NCBI RefSeq assembly: GCF_003674065.1
Contig: NZ_RDBE01000010.1
Span: 587,321-651,320 of the forward strand
DNA from: Nocardioides mangrovicus
Lineage (GTDB): Bacteria; Actinomycetota; Actinomycetes; Propionibacteriales; Nocardioidaceae
Length of the DNA stretch: 64,000 nucleotides
Reading direction: 5' to 3'
Shown here: in pieces, positions 9,098-17,113 of the stretch
Layout of the letters: the number at the start of each line of letters is the position of its first letter
How positions within the stretch are numbered: position 1 is the first letter of the stretch
Position numbers and translations under genes: made by a program
Notes under the pieces: model-generated
Told to the model about the DNA's origin: nothing
Database searches by the model: none
The model's input: only the letters and a program-made list of their open reading frames with translations

Positions 9098-10318
9098 TCA
9101 GCCGGGCCAGACGTCGACCGTGCCGGCGCGACTGCCGGGGGTGCCGAGGTCGGTGCCCTGGTGCCCGGCGAAGCGCAGCCCGTGGGTGGCTCGGACCGGG
9201 TCGAGGAACGCGTGGCCTCCGGCGGTGCCTCCGGAGGAGATCGAGGCCGGCGCGACGGGCGAGGCCGGCGCGTCCGGGGTGGTGGGAGAGGTCGGCGCAG
9301 CGGGGGCGTGAGGGGCCGCGGAGCTGAGCGGTTCGCCCGCTGCGAGGTCCGCGCCGCGCCGGGCGTGTGCGGACGCGACGTGCATGGACGTCGAGGGCGC
9401 CACGTGGGCGAGCACAGCGTGGCTCAGGCTGCTCGGGAGCACCGAAGTGACGACGCCGGCGGATCCCGGCACCGAAGGCGCCGTGTCGCCGGCGGTCGGG
9501 ATGCTCGGCGTGGGCGGGGCGGCAGGCGGGGACGCCAGCTGGACCACCGGCTCCACGACCGGGGTCACGACCGGCTTGACCGCCACCTGCACGACCGGCT
9601 TCACCACCGCTTGAACGACCGGCTTCGCGACGGGCGCCACGACGGCCTCGACGGGCGCCACGACGGTGCCGACGGCGGTAGCGGCGCTGGTCAGCGGGGG
9701 TGTGACCGCCTGAACGACGGGCTGGACGACCGGCTGAACAACGGGCTGGACCACCGGCTGCACCACCGTGGTCGTCACCGGGGCGACCGCGTGGCTCACG
9801 GCCTGCGTCACGGGAGCTGCCGCGGCGCCAGCGTGGGAGACGACCGGAGCGACCGGAGCGACGGCGTGCTGCACCACCGGCTGCGCCGCTGCGGCCACGT
9901 GCTCGACCGCTGGGGCGACCGGGGCCGCGACGTGGCTCACCGTGTGCGTGACGGTGCTGGTCACGGCGTGGCCGACGGACGTGGCCGCGGCCTGGGAGGG
10001 CGCGGCGGGCGGGGCGGACGCGCTGGGCGTCGCGGGTGGCGCCGGTGGCGCGGGCGCGGCACTCGGCACGGTCTGGTGGACGGCCTGCTGGACGGTCTGG
10101 GTGACCTGCTGGCCCACATCGCCGAGGGGGCCCTGCGTCGATCCGGATCCCGATCCGTGGTCGTCGGCCGAGGCGCACGCCGTGGACACCGCGATCGCGG
10201 CGGCGGCGCCACCGAGGATCAGGCCGAGCCGGACGGCGAGACGGCGCCGGCGCGCGCCAGTAGCCCTCGCGTCCTCGTCGGTGAGGAACGCGGGCCCGGA
10301 AGGCGCCACGATCGCCAT
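9098..10318 (-). CDS. Secreted Ala/Val/Pro-rich low-complexity protein
   Basis: A 406-residue protein. A short cytoplasmic basic segment (GARRRRLAVR, about residues 21-30) is followed by a hydrophobic stretch and an alanine-rich cleavage region (STACASADD, about 45-52), so it is probably exported. The mature part is low complexity: repeated VxHxV and APVAPxV units, then VVQPVVQPVVQPVVQ. The C-terminal region is rich in Ala, Pro and Ser. No enzyme motif is visible. The ATG at 10316-10318 has no clear ribosome site, so the start is uncertain by a few codons. It is the first gene of a probable two-gene unit with the repeat protein at 6843. A structural role in the cell envelope is a guess. Confidence 0.72.
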   Translation of the reverse strand: MAIVAPSGPAFLTDEDARATGARRRRLAVRLGLILGGAAAAIAVSTACASADDHGSGSGSTQGPLGDVGQQVTQTVQQAVHQTVPSAAPAPPAPPATPSASAPPAAPSQAAATSVGHAVTSTVTHTVSHVAAPVAPAVEHVAAAAQPVVQHAVAPVAPVVSHAGAAAAPVTQAVSHAVAPVTTTVVQPVVQPVVQPVVQPVVQAVTPPLTSAATAVGTVVAPVEAVVAPVAKPVVQAVVKPVVQVAVKPVVTPVVEPVVQLASPPAAPPTPSIPTAGDTAPSVPGSAGVVTSVLPSSLSHAVLAHVAPSTSMHVASAHARRGADLAAGEPLSSAAPHAPAAPTSPTTPDAPASPVAPASISSGGTAGGHAFLDPVRATHGLRFAGHQGTDLGTPGSRAGTVDVWPG

Positions 10319-10514
10319 GTGACCGTAATAACACCGAAATACATTCCCGGTCGCCGCTCGTCGCTATTTTTCTGAAATACCCTCGGTACGGCCTGAATAG
10401 ACCTCTGCCAGCATTGCCAACAATGTCCGTTTTGGCGCATGGCCGACATTCGTGGAAATCCCACCCCCAGGGGTGCGCTGGTGTCGGATGAGTCACCGCC
10501 CCCCCTCCGGTCGG

Positions 10515-10528
10515 TTACCGGCCGGTAA
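10515..10528. promoter_or_regulatory. Palindromic operator-like site upstream of the EtfD-like gene
   Basis: TTACCGGCCGGTAA is a perfect 14-bp palindrome 69 bp upstream of the start at 10597. Closely related sites (TTACCGGCGGGTAT and TTACTGGCGAGTAC) lie upstream of the acyl-CoA dehydrogenase gene at 22768. The shared site and shared pathway suggest one fatty-acid-responsive regulator. The 278-bp gap 10319-10596 also holds an AT-rich stretch near 10340-10380 that probably carries the promoter of the minus-strand secreted gene. I see nothing else in it. Confidence 0.6.
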
Positions 10529-10596
10529 GGTCGGCGTCTGCCCGTAGTCTCAGCGCGACGCCACGCCGGCGTCCGGTCGCAGGAGAGAGGAACCCG

Positions 10597-13500
10597 GTGC
10601 TCGTCGTCCTCGTCGTCGGTCTGCTCATGAACCTGGTGGCGCTGCCGGTCGCGGCACGCCGGGTCGTCTTCTTGTACAAGATGATCACGGCCGGCCAGCC
10701 GGACCCCGAGCGGGTCGAGCTGGTCAAGAAGCGCACGGGACCGGCCCTGCGCTCCCAGCTGGTCGAGGTGTTCGGGCAGAAGAAGCTGCTGAAGTGGTCG
10801 CTGCCGGGCGCCGCCCACTTCTTCGTGATGTGGGCGTTCTTCATCCTCGCCACCGTCTACCTCGAGGCGTACGGCTCGCTGCTCAAGCTGCTCTTCCACG
10901 GCGGCGACGCCAAGCTCGACTGGGCGATCCCGTTCGTCGGGCACTGGGCGGTGCTGGGCTTCCTGCAGGACTTCATCGCCGTGATGGCGTTCGTGGGGAT
11001 CCTCGTCTTCGTCGGGATCCGGGTGCGGAACGCGCCGAAGGAGCTCGGGCGACGCTCGCGGTTCTTCGGCTCCCACCTCTCCGGTGCGTGGATCACGCTG
11101 TTCATGATCTTCAACGTCATCTGGACGCTGTTCCTCTTCCGCGGCGCCTCGGCCGCTCTGGGCAACCTGCCGTACAAGCACGGGGCCTTCGCCTCGATCG
11201 GCATCGGCAAGCTGCTCGACTCGATGGGCCACACGCCGCTGGAGGTCGTCGAGGGCATCGGGCTGCTGCTCCACATCGGCGTGATGCTCGCCTTCTTGAT
11301 CTTCGTGCTCAACAGCAAGCACCTCCACATCTTCATCGCGCCGATCAACGTGCTGTTCAAGCGGCAGCCGGTCGCCCTGGGTGCGCTCACGCCGATGCTC
11401 GCCGACGGCAAGCGGGTCGACCTGGAGGACCTGGAGGACCTCGACGACGAGACGGTCCTCGGAGTCGGCAAGGTCGAGGACTTCACGTGGAAGGGTCTGC
11501 TGGACCTGGCCACCTGCACCGAGTGCGGCCGCTGCCAGAGCCAGTGCCCGGCCTGGAACACCGAGAAGCCGCTCTCACCCAAGCTGCTGATCATGGGCCT
11601 GCGCGACCACGCGATGGCCAAGGCGCCCTACTTCATGGCCGCCGACGACGCCGCCCGGGAGAAGCTGCCGGCGTCGGTGCTGGCCGAGGCCGAGCGTCCT
11701 CTGGTCGGCGCCACCGAGGGCGAGTGGGCCTGGGAGCCCACCGGCGGCGCGGTCATCGACGACGACGTGCTGTGGAGCTGCACCTCCTGCGGAGCGTGCG
11801 TGAACCAGTGCCCGGTCGACATCGAGCACGTCGACCACATCGTCGACATGCGTCGCTACCAGATCCTGGTCGAGTCGAACTTCCCCGCCGAGCTCAACGG
11901 TCTGTTCAAGGGCCTGGAGGGCAAGGGCAACCCGTGGAACATGTCGGCCACCGCCCGGATGGACTGGGCCAAGGACCTGCCGTTCGACGTCAAGGTCGTC
12001 GGCGAGGACATCGAGTCGCTCGACGAGGTCGAGTGGCTGTTCTGGGTCGGCTGCGCCGGCGCCTACGAGGACCGCGCCAAGAAGACGACGCGTGCGGTCG
12101 CCGAGCTGCTCGACATGGCCGGCGTCAGTTTCGGCGTCCTCGGCAACGGCGAGACCTGCACCGGTGACCCCGCCCGCCGCGCCGGCAACGAGTTCGTCTT
12201 CCAGGGCCTCGCGGCACAGAACGTCGAGGTCCTCCAGGAGTCCAAGGCGAAGAAGGTCGTCTCGACCTGCGCGCACTGCTTCAACACGCTCAAGAACGAG
12301 TACGCCGAGCTCGGGGTCGAGCTGGAGGTGGTCCACCACACCCAGCTGCTCAACCGGCTCGTGCGCGAGAAGAAGCTGACCCCCGTGGCGGCCTCCGGCG
12401 GCAGCCGCTCCATCACCTACCACGACCCGTGCTACCTGGGCCGGCACAACCAGGTCTACAACCCGCCGCGCGAGCTGCTGCAGGTCATCCCCGACGCCAC
12501 GTTCACCGAGATGCCGCGCCACGGCGAGCGCTCCTTCTGCTGCGGCGCCGGCGGCGCCCGGATGTGGATGGAGGAGAACATCGGGGAGCGGATCAACGTC
12601 AACCGCACCAAGGAGGCGGTCGAGACCGGTGCCGACCAGATCGCGGTGGGCTGCCCGTTCTGCCGCGTCATGCTCTCCGACGGCCTGACCCAGCAGCAGA
12701 GCGCCGGCGAGGCGCGCGAGGAGGTCGAGGTCCTCGACGTCGCCCAGCTGCTGCTGGCCTCGATCAAGGGCGAGGCACCGAAGAAGGCGTCGGCCGGCTC
12801 CTCCAGCGGCGGCACCGGCGGTGGCACCGCCGTCGCCACCAAGGACGAGCCGGAGGCCAAGGACGCCACCCAGACCGAGGACACCGTCACCGCCACCGAG
12901 GACGTCGGCCCGCTGGCCAAGGCCTCCGGCGGCTCCTCGCTGTTCGACGTGGAGGAGAGCGACGACGCAGGGTCGACGGCGTCGGCCGAGTCTGCCGAGC
13001 CCTCCGAGTCCGCCGAGCCGGAGCCCGCGGCGCAGGGCAAGGGCGCGGACGACTCCTTCGGCGGCTCGCTCTTCGACGTCGGCGACGACCAGCCCGCCGA
13101 CCAGCCAGCTGACGAACCCGCCGCGAAGGCCGAGACCAAGCCCGCGCCGGAATCCGTCGACGAGCCGGAGGAGCAGGGGCAGGGCGCCGACGACGCCTTC
13201 AGCGGCTCACTCTTCGACATCGGCGACGACCAGCCCGCCGACGAACCCGCCGCGAAGGCCGAGACCAAGCCCGAGGTCGAGCCCGAGGTCGAGTCCGAGC
13301 CGGATCTCGAGGCGGAGCGCGACACCAAGCCGGAGGCGGAGACCGAGCCGGAGCCGCCCGCGGCCAGGTCCTCGTCGTCGGAGCCCGCGAACGTGATCCC
13401 CGAGGGCGGCTCGCTGTTCGACATCGAGGAGCCGGCCGAGCCGAGCCAGCCCGAGCCGGCAGCCGAGCCGGAGCCCGAGCCGGAACCCGAGTCGCAGCCC

Positions 13501-14088
13501 GAGCCGGAGCCGGCGGCGGCCGCCACCGAGCAGGCCCCTGCGCCGAGCGAGCCCTCGAACGTCATCCCCGAGGGCGGCTCGCTGTTCGACATCGCCGCCC
13601 CCGAAGAGCCGGCCGAGGCCGCGCCGAAGCCCGCAGCTGAGGAGAATCCCGCCCCGACCAAGGCGCGGGCGGCCGCAGCCTCGGACCGCATCCCCGAGGG
13701 TCAGTCACTCTTCGACATCGCCGCCCCCGGCGTCGCCGAAGCGGCCGGCGAAGCAGCACCCGAGCCCGTGACCGAGCCGGAGGCAGAGGCAGAGGCAGAG
13801 GCAGAGGCTGAGCCCGAGGCCAAGACCGAGCCCGCTTCCGACCCCGAGGAGGCGTCGGCCCCGACCTCGCTGAGGGACATCAAGGCCAAGGCCGCCGCGG
13901 GCGATGCTGACGCCGCCGAGGCCGACGAGGCTCCAGCGGAGGAGACGGCCACAACGGAGGAGCCGGTAGAGCCGGAGGAGCCGGCAGCGGAGCAGAAGTC
14001 CAAGCCCGCTGCGACGTCGTCCGGGGAGACCCACACCCCCAAGACCGACGCGGACATCGGCGGCGCGGACTCCCTGTTCGACCTCTGA
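10597..14088 (+). CDS. EtfD-like membrane Fe-S oxidoreductase with SLFD-repeat tail
   Basis: An 1163-residue protein. Residues 1-220 hold five to six membrane helices. Two 4Fe-4S ferredoxin motifs follow (CTECGRCQSQCP near 307, CTSCGACVNQCP near 395). Two CCG cysteine-rich domains come next (about 480-700: GETCTGD, STCAHCFN, DPCYLGRH, FCCGAGG, GCPFC). This matches mycobacterial EtfD (Rv0338c), which passes electrons from ETF to the menaquinone pool during fatty-acid oxidation. From about residue 745 the protein becomes a Glu/Pro/Ala-rich disordered tail with seven SLFD(V/I/L) motifs, at residues 781, 824, 871, 939, 995, 1037 and 1159; the last five residues are SLFDL. An AGGAGAGAGG stretch precedes the GTG start. 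A TTACCGGCCGGTAA site upstream links it to fadE. Confidence 0.9.
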   Translation: MLVVLVVGLLMNLVALPVAARRVVFLYKMITAGQPDPERVELVKKRTGPALRSQLVEVFGQKKLLKWSLPGAAHFFVMWAFFILATVYLEAYGSLLKLLFHGGDAKLDWAIPFVGHWAVLGFLQDFIAVMAFVGILVFVGIRVRNAPKELGRRSRFFGSHLSGAWITLFMIFNVIWTLFLFRGASAALGNLPYKHGAFASIGIGKLLDSMGHTPLEVVEGIGLLLHIGVMLAFLIFVLNSKHLHIFIAPINVLFKRQPVALGALTPMLADGKRVDLEDLEDLDDETVLGVGKVEDFTWKGLLDLATCTECGRCQSQCPAWNTEKPLSPKLLIMGLRDHAMAKAPYFMAADDAAREKLPASVLAEAERPLVGATEGEWAWEPTGGAVIDDDVLWSCTSCGACVNQCPVDIEHVDHIVDMRRYQILVESNFPAELNGLFKGLEGKGNPWNMSATARMDWAKDLPFDVKVVGEDIESLDEVEWLFWVGCAGAYEDRAKKTTRAVAELLDMAGVSFGVLGNGETCTGDPARRAGNEFVFQGLAAQNVEVLQESKAKKVVSTCAHCFNTLKNEYAELGVELEVVHHTQLLNRLVREKKLTPVAASGGSRSITYHDPCYLGRHNQVYNPPRELLQVIPDATFTEMPRHGERSFCCGAGGARMWMEENIGERINVNRTKEAVETGADQIAVGCPFCRVMLSDGLTQQQSAGEAREEVEVLDVAQLLLASIKGEAPKKASAGSSSGGTGGGTAVATKDEPEAKDATQTEDTVTATEDVGPLAKASGGSSLFDVEESDDAGSTASAESAEPSESAEPEPAAQGKGADDSFGGSLFDVGDDQPADQPADEPAAKAETKPAPESVDEPEEQGQGADDAFSGSLFDIGDDQPADEPAAKAETKPEVEPEVESEPDLEAERDTKPEAETEPEPPAARSSSSEPANVIPEGGSLFDIEEPAEPSQPEPAAEPEPEPEPESQPEPEPAAAATEQAPAPSEPSNVIPEGGSLFDIAAPEEPAEAAPKPAAEENPAPTKARAAAASDRIPEGQSLFDIAAPGVAEAAGEAAPEPVTEPEAEAEAEAEAEPEAKTEPASDPEEASAPTSLRDIKAKAAAGDADAAEADEAPAEETATTEEPVEPEEPAAEQKSKPAATSSGETHTPKTDADIGGADSLFDL

Positions 14089-14137
14089 TCCGGGCGGAAG
14101 GGACGCGCGAGCGTAGGAAACCGTCCCCCGCCCGGCC

Positions 14138-14716
14138 TCAGCCGATCCGGGTCCGGTGGAAGTTCGACGCCGACCGGCTCGGCGTCGGCCCCCGCTGACC
14201 CTGGTAGCGCGAGCCATACTGCGCCGAGCCGTAGGGGTGGTCCGAGGGCGAGGACATGGAGAAGAAGCAGAACTGGCCGATCTTCATGCCCGGGTAGAGC
14301 TTGATCGGCAGCGTCGCGACGTTGGCCAGCTCGAGGGTGACGTGGCCGGAGAAGCCGGGGTCGACGAAGCCGGCGGTGGCGTGGGTGAGCAGACCCAACC
14401 GACCCAGCGAGGACTTGCCCTCGACGCGGGCGGCGAGATCGTCGGGCAGCGTCACCTGCTCGTAGGTGGAGCCGAGCACGAACTCCCCGGGGTGGAGGAT
14501 GAACGGCTCGTCGCCGTCGGGCTCGACCTCACGGGTCAGGTCCTCCTGCGGCTCGGCGGGATCGATATGGGGATAGCGGTGGTTCTCGAAGACCCGGAAG
14601 AACCGGTCGAGCCGGACGTCGATGCTGGCCGGCTGCACCATCGACGGGTCGAAGGGGTCCATGACGATCCGCTTCGCGTCGATGGCGGCGAGGATGTCCC
14701 GGTCGGAGAGCAGCAC
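14138..14716 (-). CDS. dcd: dCTP deaminase
   Basis: A 192-residue enzyme converting dCTP to dUTP (or directly to dUMP in bifunctional actinobacterial forms) for thymidylate synthesis. It starts [16 protein letters not shown], followed by [32 protein letters not shown] with the Ser/Arg active-site region, [19 protein letters not shown] containing the catalytic Glu, and [15 protein letters not shown] at the C-terminus. Length matches the usual 190-193 residues. GTG at 14714-14716 is the start by homology; TATACG on the minus strand about 8 nt upstream would give a leaderless mRNA. It converges on the EtfD-like gene and is divergent from the tRNA-Gly gene, with both promoters in about 42 bp. Confidence 0.95.
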   Translation of the reverse strand: MLLSDRDILAAIDAKRIVMDPFDPSMVQPASIDVRLDRFFRVFENHRYPHIDPAEPQEDLTREVEPDGDEPFILHPGEFVLGSTYEQVTLPDDLAARVEGKSSLGRLGLLTHATAGFVDPGFSGHVTLELANVATLPIKLYPGMKIGQFCFFSMSSPSDHPYGSAQYGSRYQGQRGPTPSRSASNFHRTRIG

Positions 14717-14758
14717 GCCGTGACCGTATAGGATCGGCCCGGGTCCGAGAGGGCGCCT

Positions 14759-14834
14759 GCGGATGTAGCTCAGTTGGTAGAGCGCGACCTTCCCAAGGTC
14801 GATGTCGCGAGTTCGAATCTCGTCATCCGCTCCA
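14759..14834 (+). tRNA. tRNA-Gly (anticodon CCC)
   Basis: It folds as a canonical cloverleaf of 76 nt including an encoded CCA. The acceptor stem is GCGGATG / CATCCGC, the D arm is GCTC AGTTGGTA GAGC, the anticodon arm is CGACC TTCCCAA GGTCG with anticodon CCC, and the T arm contains TTCGAAT. A TATAGGAT -10-like box lies about 25 nt upstream (14727-14734). CCC reads GGG glycine codons. Confidence 0.95.
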
Positions 14835-14930
14835 CATGGGAGCACAAGGTCAGTCCGGGTCGCGCTCGGAGCGCGACACTCTGCTCGACGTCGATGTCGC
14901 GAGTTCGAATCTCGTCATCCGCTCCACATG
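14798..14930 (+). repeat. 41-bp direct repeat: duplicated tRNA-Gly 3' half (att-like scar)
   Basis: Bases 14798-14838 (from the anticodon stem through CCA plus CATG) recur exactly at 14890-14930, an offset of 92 bp. Between the copies lie 51 bp with a hairpin GTCGCGCT/AGCGCGAC (about 14858-14876), which could be the tRNA terminator. The second copy has no 5' tRNA half, so it is not a gene. Its last three bases, ATG, are the start codon of the next gene. Exact duplication of a tRNA 3' end is the usual mark left by integration of a mobile element; here almost no cargo remains. Confidence 0.85.
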
Positions 14931-15581
14931 AACGACGCAGCGGATTTCGCCGGTTTCCCCGTCGCCGCGCTCGACTTCTACGACGACCTCGAGCTCGACA
15001 ACACCCGGTCGTTCTGGACCGCCCACAAGGCGATCTACGACGAGGCGGTCCGGGCGCCGATGGTCGCGCTGACCCAGGCGCTGGAGAAGGAGTTCGGGGC
15101 GGCCAAGATCTTCCGGCCCTACCGCGACGTGCGGTTCGCCAAGGACAAGACGCCCTACAAGACCCACCAGGGCGCCTACGTCGGGGTCGCGCCCGCCACC
15201 GGCTGGTACGTCCAGGTCGGGGCGCCGGGCGTGCGGGTCGGAGCGGGCTTCTACGGCGCCGACGCCCCCACGCTGGCCCGGATCCGGGCCGCCATCGACG
15301 ACGATCGCACGGGTCCCGAGCTCGAGGCGATGCTGCGGCGGCTCGAGCGCAAGGGCTTCGAGCGCGGCGGCGACCGGCTGAAAACCTCACCGCGCGACTA
15401 CGACCGCGACCACCCGCGCATCGACCTGCTGCGGCACCGCTCGTTGGTGATGGGCCGCAGCTACGGGTTCGAGCCGGTGGTCCACACCGCCGACCTGCTG
15501 GCCGAGGTACGCCGCGACTGGCGCGCGCTGAAGCCGCTCGTGCAGTGGGTGGCCTTCCGCACCGGTACCGCCCCGGAGTGA
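14928..15581 (+). CDS. DUF2461 family protein
   Basis: A 217-residue protein of the DUF2461 / TIGR02453 family. Characteristic features are FYDDLELDNTRSFWTAHKAIY near the N-terminus, FRPYRDVRFAKDKTPYKTHQGAYVG in the middle, and RDYDRDHPRIDLLRHRSLVMGR toward the end. The biochemical function of the family is not established. The ATG at 14928 is the last three bases of the duplicated tRNA-Gly 3' end, so the region upstream of the gene was reshaped by that duplication. No ribosome site is present apart from tRNA sequence. Confidence 0.85.
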   Translation: MNDAADFAGFPVAALDFYDDLELDNTRSFWTAHKAIYDEAVRAPMVALTQALEKEFGAAKIFRPYRDVRFAKDKTPYKTHQGAYVGVAPATGWYVQVGAPGVRVGAGFYGADAPTLARIRAAIDDDRTGPELEAMLRRLERKGFERGGDRLKTSPRDYDRDHPRIDLLRHRSLVMGRSYGFEPVVHTADLLAEVRRDWRALKPLVQWVAFRTGTAPE

Positions 15582-15628
15582 TCGCCGTTACAGTTCCGAG
15601 TGCACATGCGTTCACTCGGGAGGCTGTC

Positions 15629-16570
15629 ATGCGCCGCGTCGTCGCTTCGTTCCTGCTCACCCTCGCTGTCCTCGCCGGGCTCTGCGCCCCGGCCGATGCG
15701 GCGACCGATGCGCCGCTGACCTGCGGGGGGAAGCTGACGACGGGGCCCACGCCGGTGCTGCTGGTGCCCGGCACCACGCTCACGCCCGAGGTCAACTTCT
15801 CCTGGAACTACGAGAAGGTCTTCACCGCGCAGGGTCGCGGCTGGTGCGCGGTCACGCTGCCCGACCACGCGATGGCCGACATCCAGACCAACGGCGAGAT
15901 CGTCGCCCGCGCGATCGAGGACATGCACGCGCGCGCGGGGCGCACCATCTCGGTGGTCGGCTTCAGCCAGGGCGGCATGGTGCCGCGGTGGGCGTTCAAG
16001 TACGTCCCGCAGACCCGTTCGATGGTCGACGACCTCGTCGGCCTGGACCCCTCCAACCACGGCACCCTGGACTCCTACGCCGTGTGCGCGCTGAACGGCT
16101 GCGCGCCGGCGTTCTGGCAGCAGCAGACCGGCTCGCACTTCCTCACCGCCCTGAACCGGGGCCAGGAGACCTACGCCGGCATCTCCTACACCTCGGTCTT
16201 CACCGCGACCGACGAGATCGTCGTGCCGAACCTGCCTCCGGTGGCCAGCAGTGCGCTGACCACCGGACCCGGCCGTCGCAGCAACGTGCTGGTGCAGTCG
16301 ATCTGCCCGGTCCATGTCTCCGAGCACCTCTCGATGGGCACCAGCGACCCGGTCGGCTACGCGCTGGTGATGGACGCGCTCACCCACGACGGTCCCGCCG
16401 ACCCCGCACGGATCAGCGCCGCGGTGTGCACGCAGCCGGTCTTCCCCGGCATCGACCTCGCGGCCTACCCGGCCAACCTGGCCACCGTCGTCGCGAACGC
16501 CGGCCAGCAGGCGCTGACCTATCCTCACGTCGCGGCCGAGCCCCCGCTGCGCGGCTACGCGCAGGAGTAG
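15629..16570 (+). CDS. Secreted lipase (alpha/beta hydrolase, LipA-like)
   Basis: A 313-residue protein. A clear signal peptide (MRRVVASFLLTLAVLAGLCAPADAA, cleavage near residue 25) is followed by an alpha/beta hydrolase. The nucleophile elbow GFSQGG supplies Ser, and an oxyanion region (LLVPGTTLTPEVNFSWNY) lies near the start. Cys residues (CGG, VCALNGCAP, CPVH, VCTQP) suggest disulfides in an exported enzyme. It fits the actinobacterial triacylglycerol lipase / lipase class 2 group. TACAGT at 15589-15594 is a good -10, and an inverted repeat CCGAGTG / CACTCGG (15596-15602, 15613-15619) lies in the 5' leader just before the GGGAGG ribosome site. Confidence 0.85.
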   Translation: MRRVVASFLLTLAVLAGLCAPADAATDAPLTCGGKLTTGPTPVLLVPGTTLTPEVNFSWNYEKVFTAQGRGWCAVTLPDHAMADIQTNGEIVARAIEDMHARAGRTISVVGFSQGGMVPRWAFKYVPQTRSMVDDLVGLDPSNHGTLDSYAVCALNGCAPAFWQQQTGSHFLTALNRGQETYAGISYTSVFTATDEIVVPNLPPVASSALTTGPGRRSNVLVQSICPVHVSEHLSMGTSDPVGYALVMDALTHDGPADPARISAAVCTQPVFPGIDLAAYPANLATVVANAGQQALTYPHVAAEPPLRGYAQE

Positions 16571-16580
16571 CGTCGCCGGC

Positions 16581-17054
16581 GTGGACACCCTGCTGGTCGT
16601 CGGCGAGGGGCCTGTCGCCGACGTGATCGTGCCGATGGCCGAGCTCCTGGGCTGGCGCGCCCGTGCCGTGACCGGGCTCGAGGAGGCGCTGGCCGCGCTG
16701 AGCGAGTCACAGGCCGTGGTGGTGACCAGCCACCACGACGACGTCGACGGCCCGGCGCTGGCGGCGGCCCTGCGGGCCGACCTGGTCTACGTCGGCGCGA
16801 TGGGCTCGCGGCGCACGCAGGAGCGGCGGCGCGCCCACCTCGACGCCGCCGGCGTCAGCCCCGAGCAGCAGGCCCGGATCCACGGACCGGCCGGTCTGGA
16901 CATCGGCGCCGACGGTCCGCCGGAGATCGCGCTGGCCATCCTGGCCGAGCTGGTCGCCGTCGTCCGAGGCGGCCGCGCGGGCTCGATCAGCGACCGTGAC
17001 GGCCCGATCCACCCCGAGCTGGGACCCGGCGAGGCGTTCTGCCCCACCGGCTAG
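16581..17054 (+). CDS. XdhC Rossmann-domain protein (stand-alone)
   Basis: A 157-residue protein corresponding to the C-terminal Rossmann domain of XdhC/CoxI family proteins: DTLLVVGEGPVAD at the start, VVVTSHHDD, DLVYVGAMGSRRTQERR in the middle, and AILAELVAVVRGG toward the end. XdhC proteins handle the molybdenum cofactor for xanthine-dehydrogenase-type enzymes, but no molybdenum hydroxylase is seen in the window. The GTG start at 16581 is preceded 7 nt upstream by TAGCGT (16568-16573), which overlaps the lipase stop codon TAG; this fits a leaderless transcript. The usual N-terminal XdhC domain is absent. Confidence 0.82.
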   Translation: MDTLLVVGEGPVADVIVPMAELLGWRARAVTGLEEALAALSESQAVVVTSHHDDVDGPALAAALRADLVYVGAMGSRRTQERRRAHLDAAGVSPEQQARIHGPAGLDIGADGPPEIALAILAELVAVVRGGRAGSISDRDGPIHPELGPGEAFCPTG

Positions 17055-17113
17055 ACACCTCCTGGTCGGTGTCGGTTCACCGAGCGGTCGAGGCGATGGG
17101 TCACCCTCGGGAC

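Noticed and set aside
10319-10596. A c-di-AMP or other riboswitch in the leader of the secreted protein genes
   Set aside because: No conserved aptamer core can be found on either strand.
13780-13820. GAGGCA hexamer run as a regulatory microsatellite
   Set aside because: It encodes an EAEAEAE stretch within the disordered tail of the EtfD-like protein and matches the codon bias of that region.
14839-14926. A second tRNA gene after tRNA-Gly
   Set aside because: Only the 3' half is duplicated; there is no acceptor 5' strand, D arm or anticodon loop.
15596-15619. CCGAGTG/CACTCGG repeat before the lipase as a specific operator
   Set aside because: Arms are only 7 nt and lie after the likely transcription start; it is noted with the gene but there is not enough support for a separate site.
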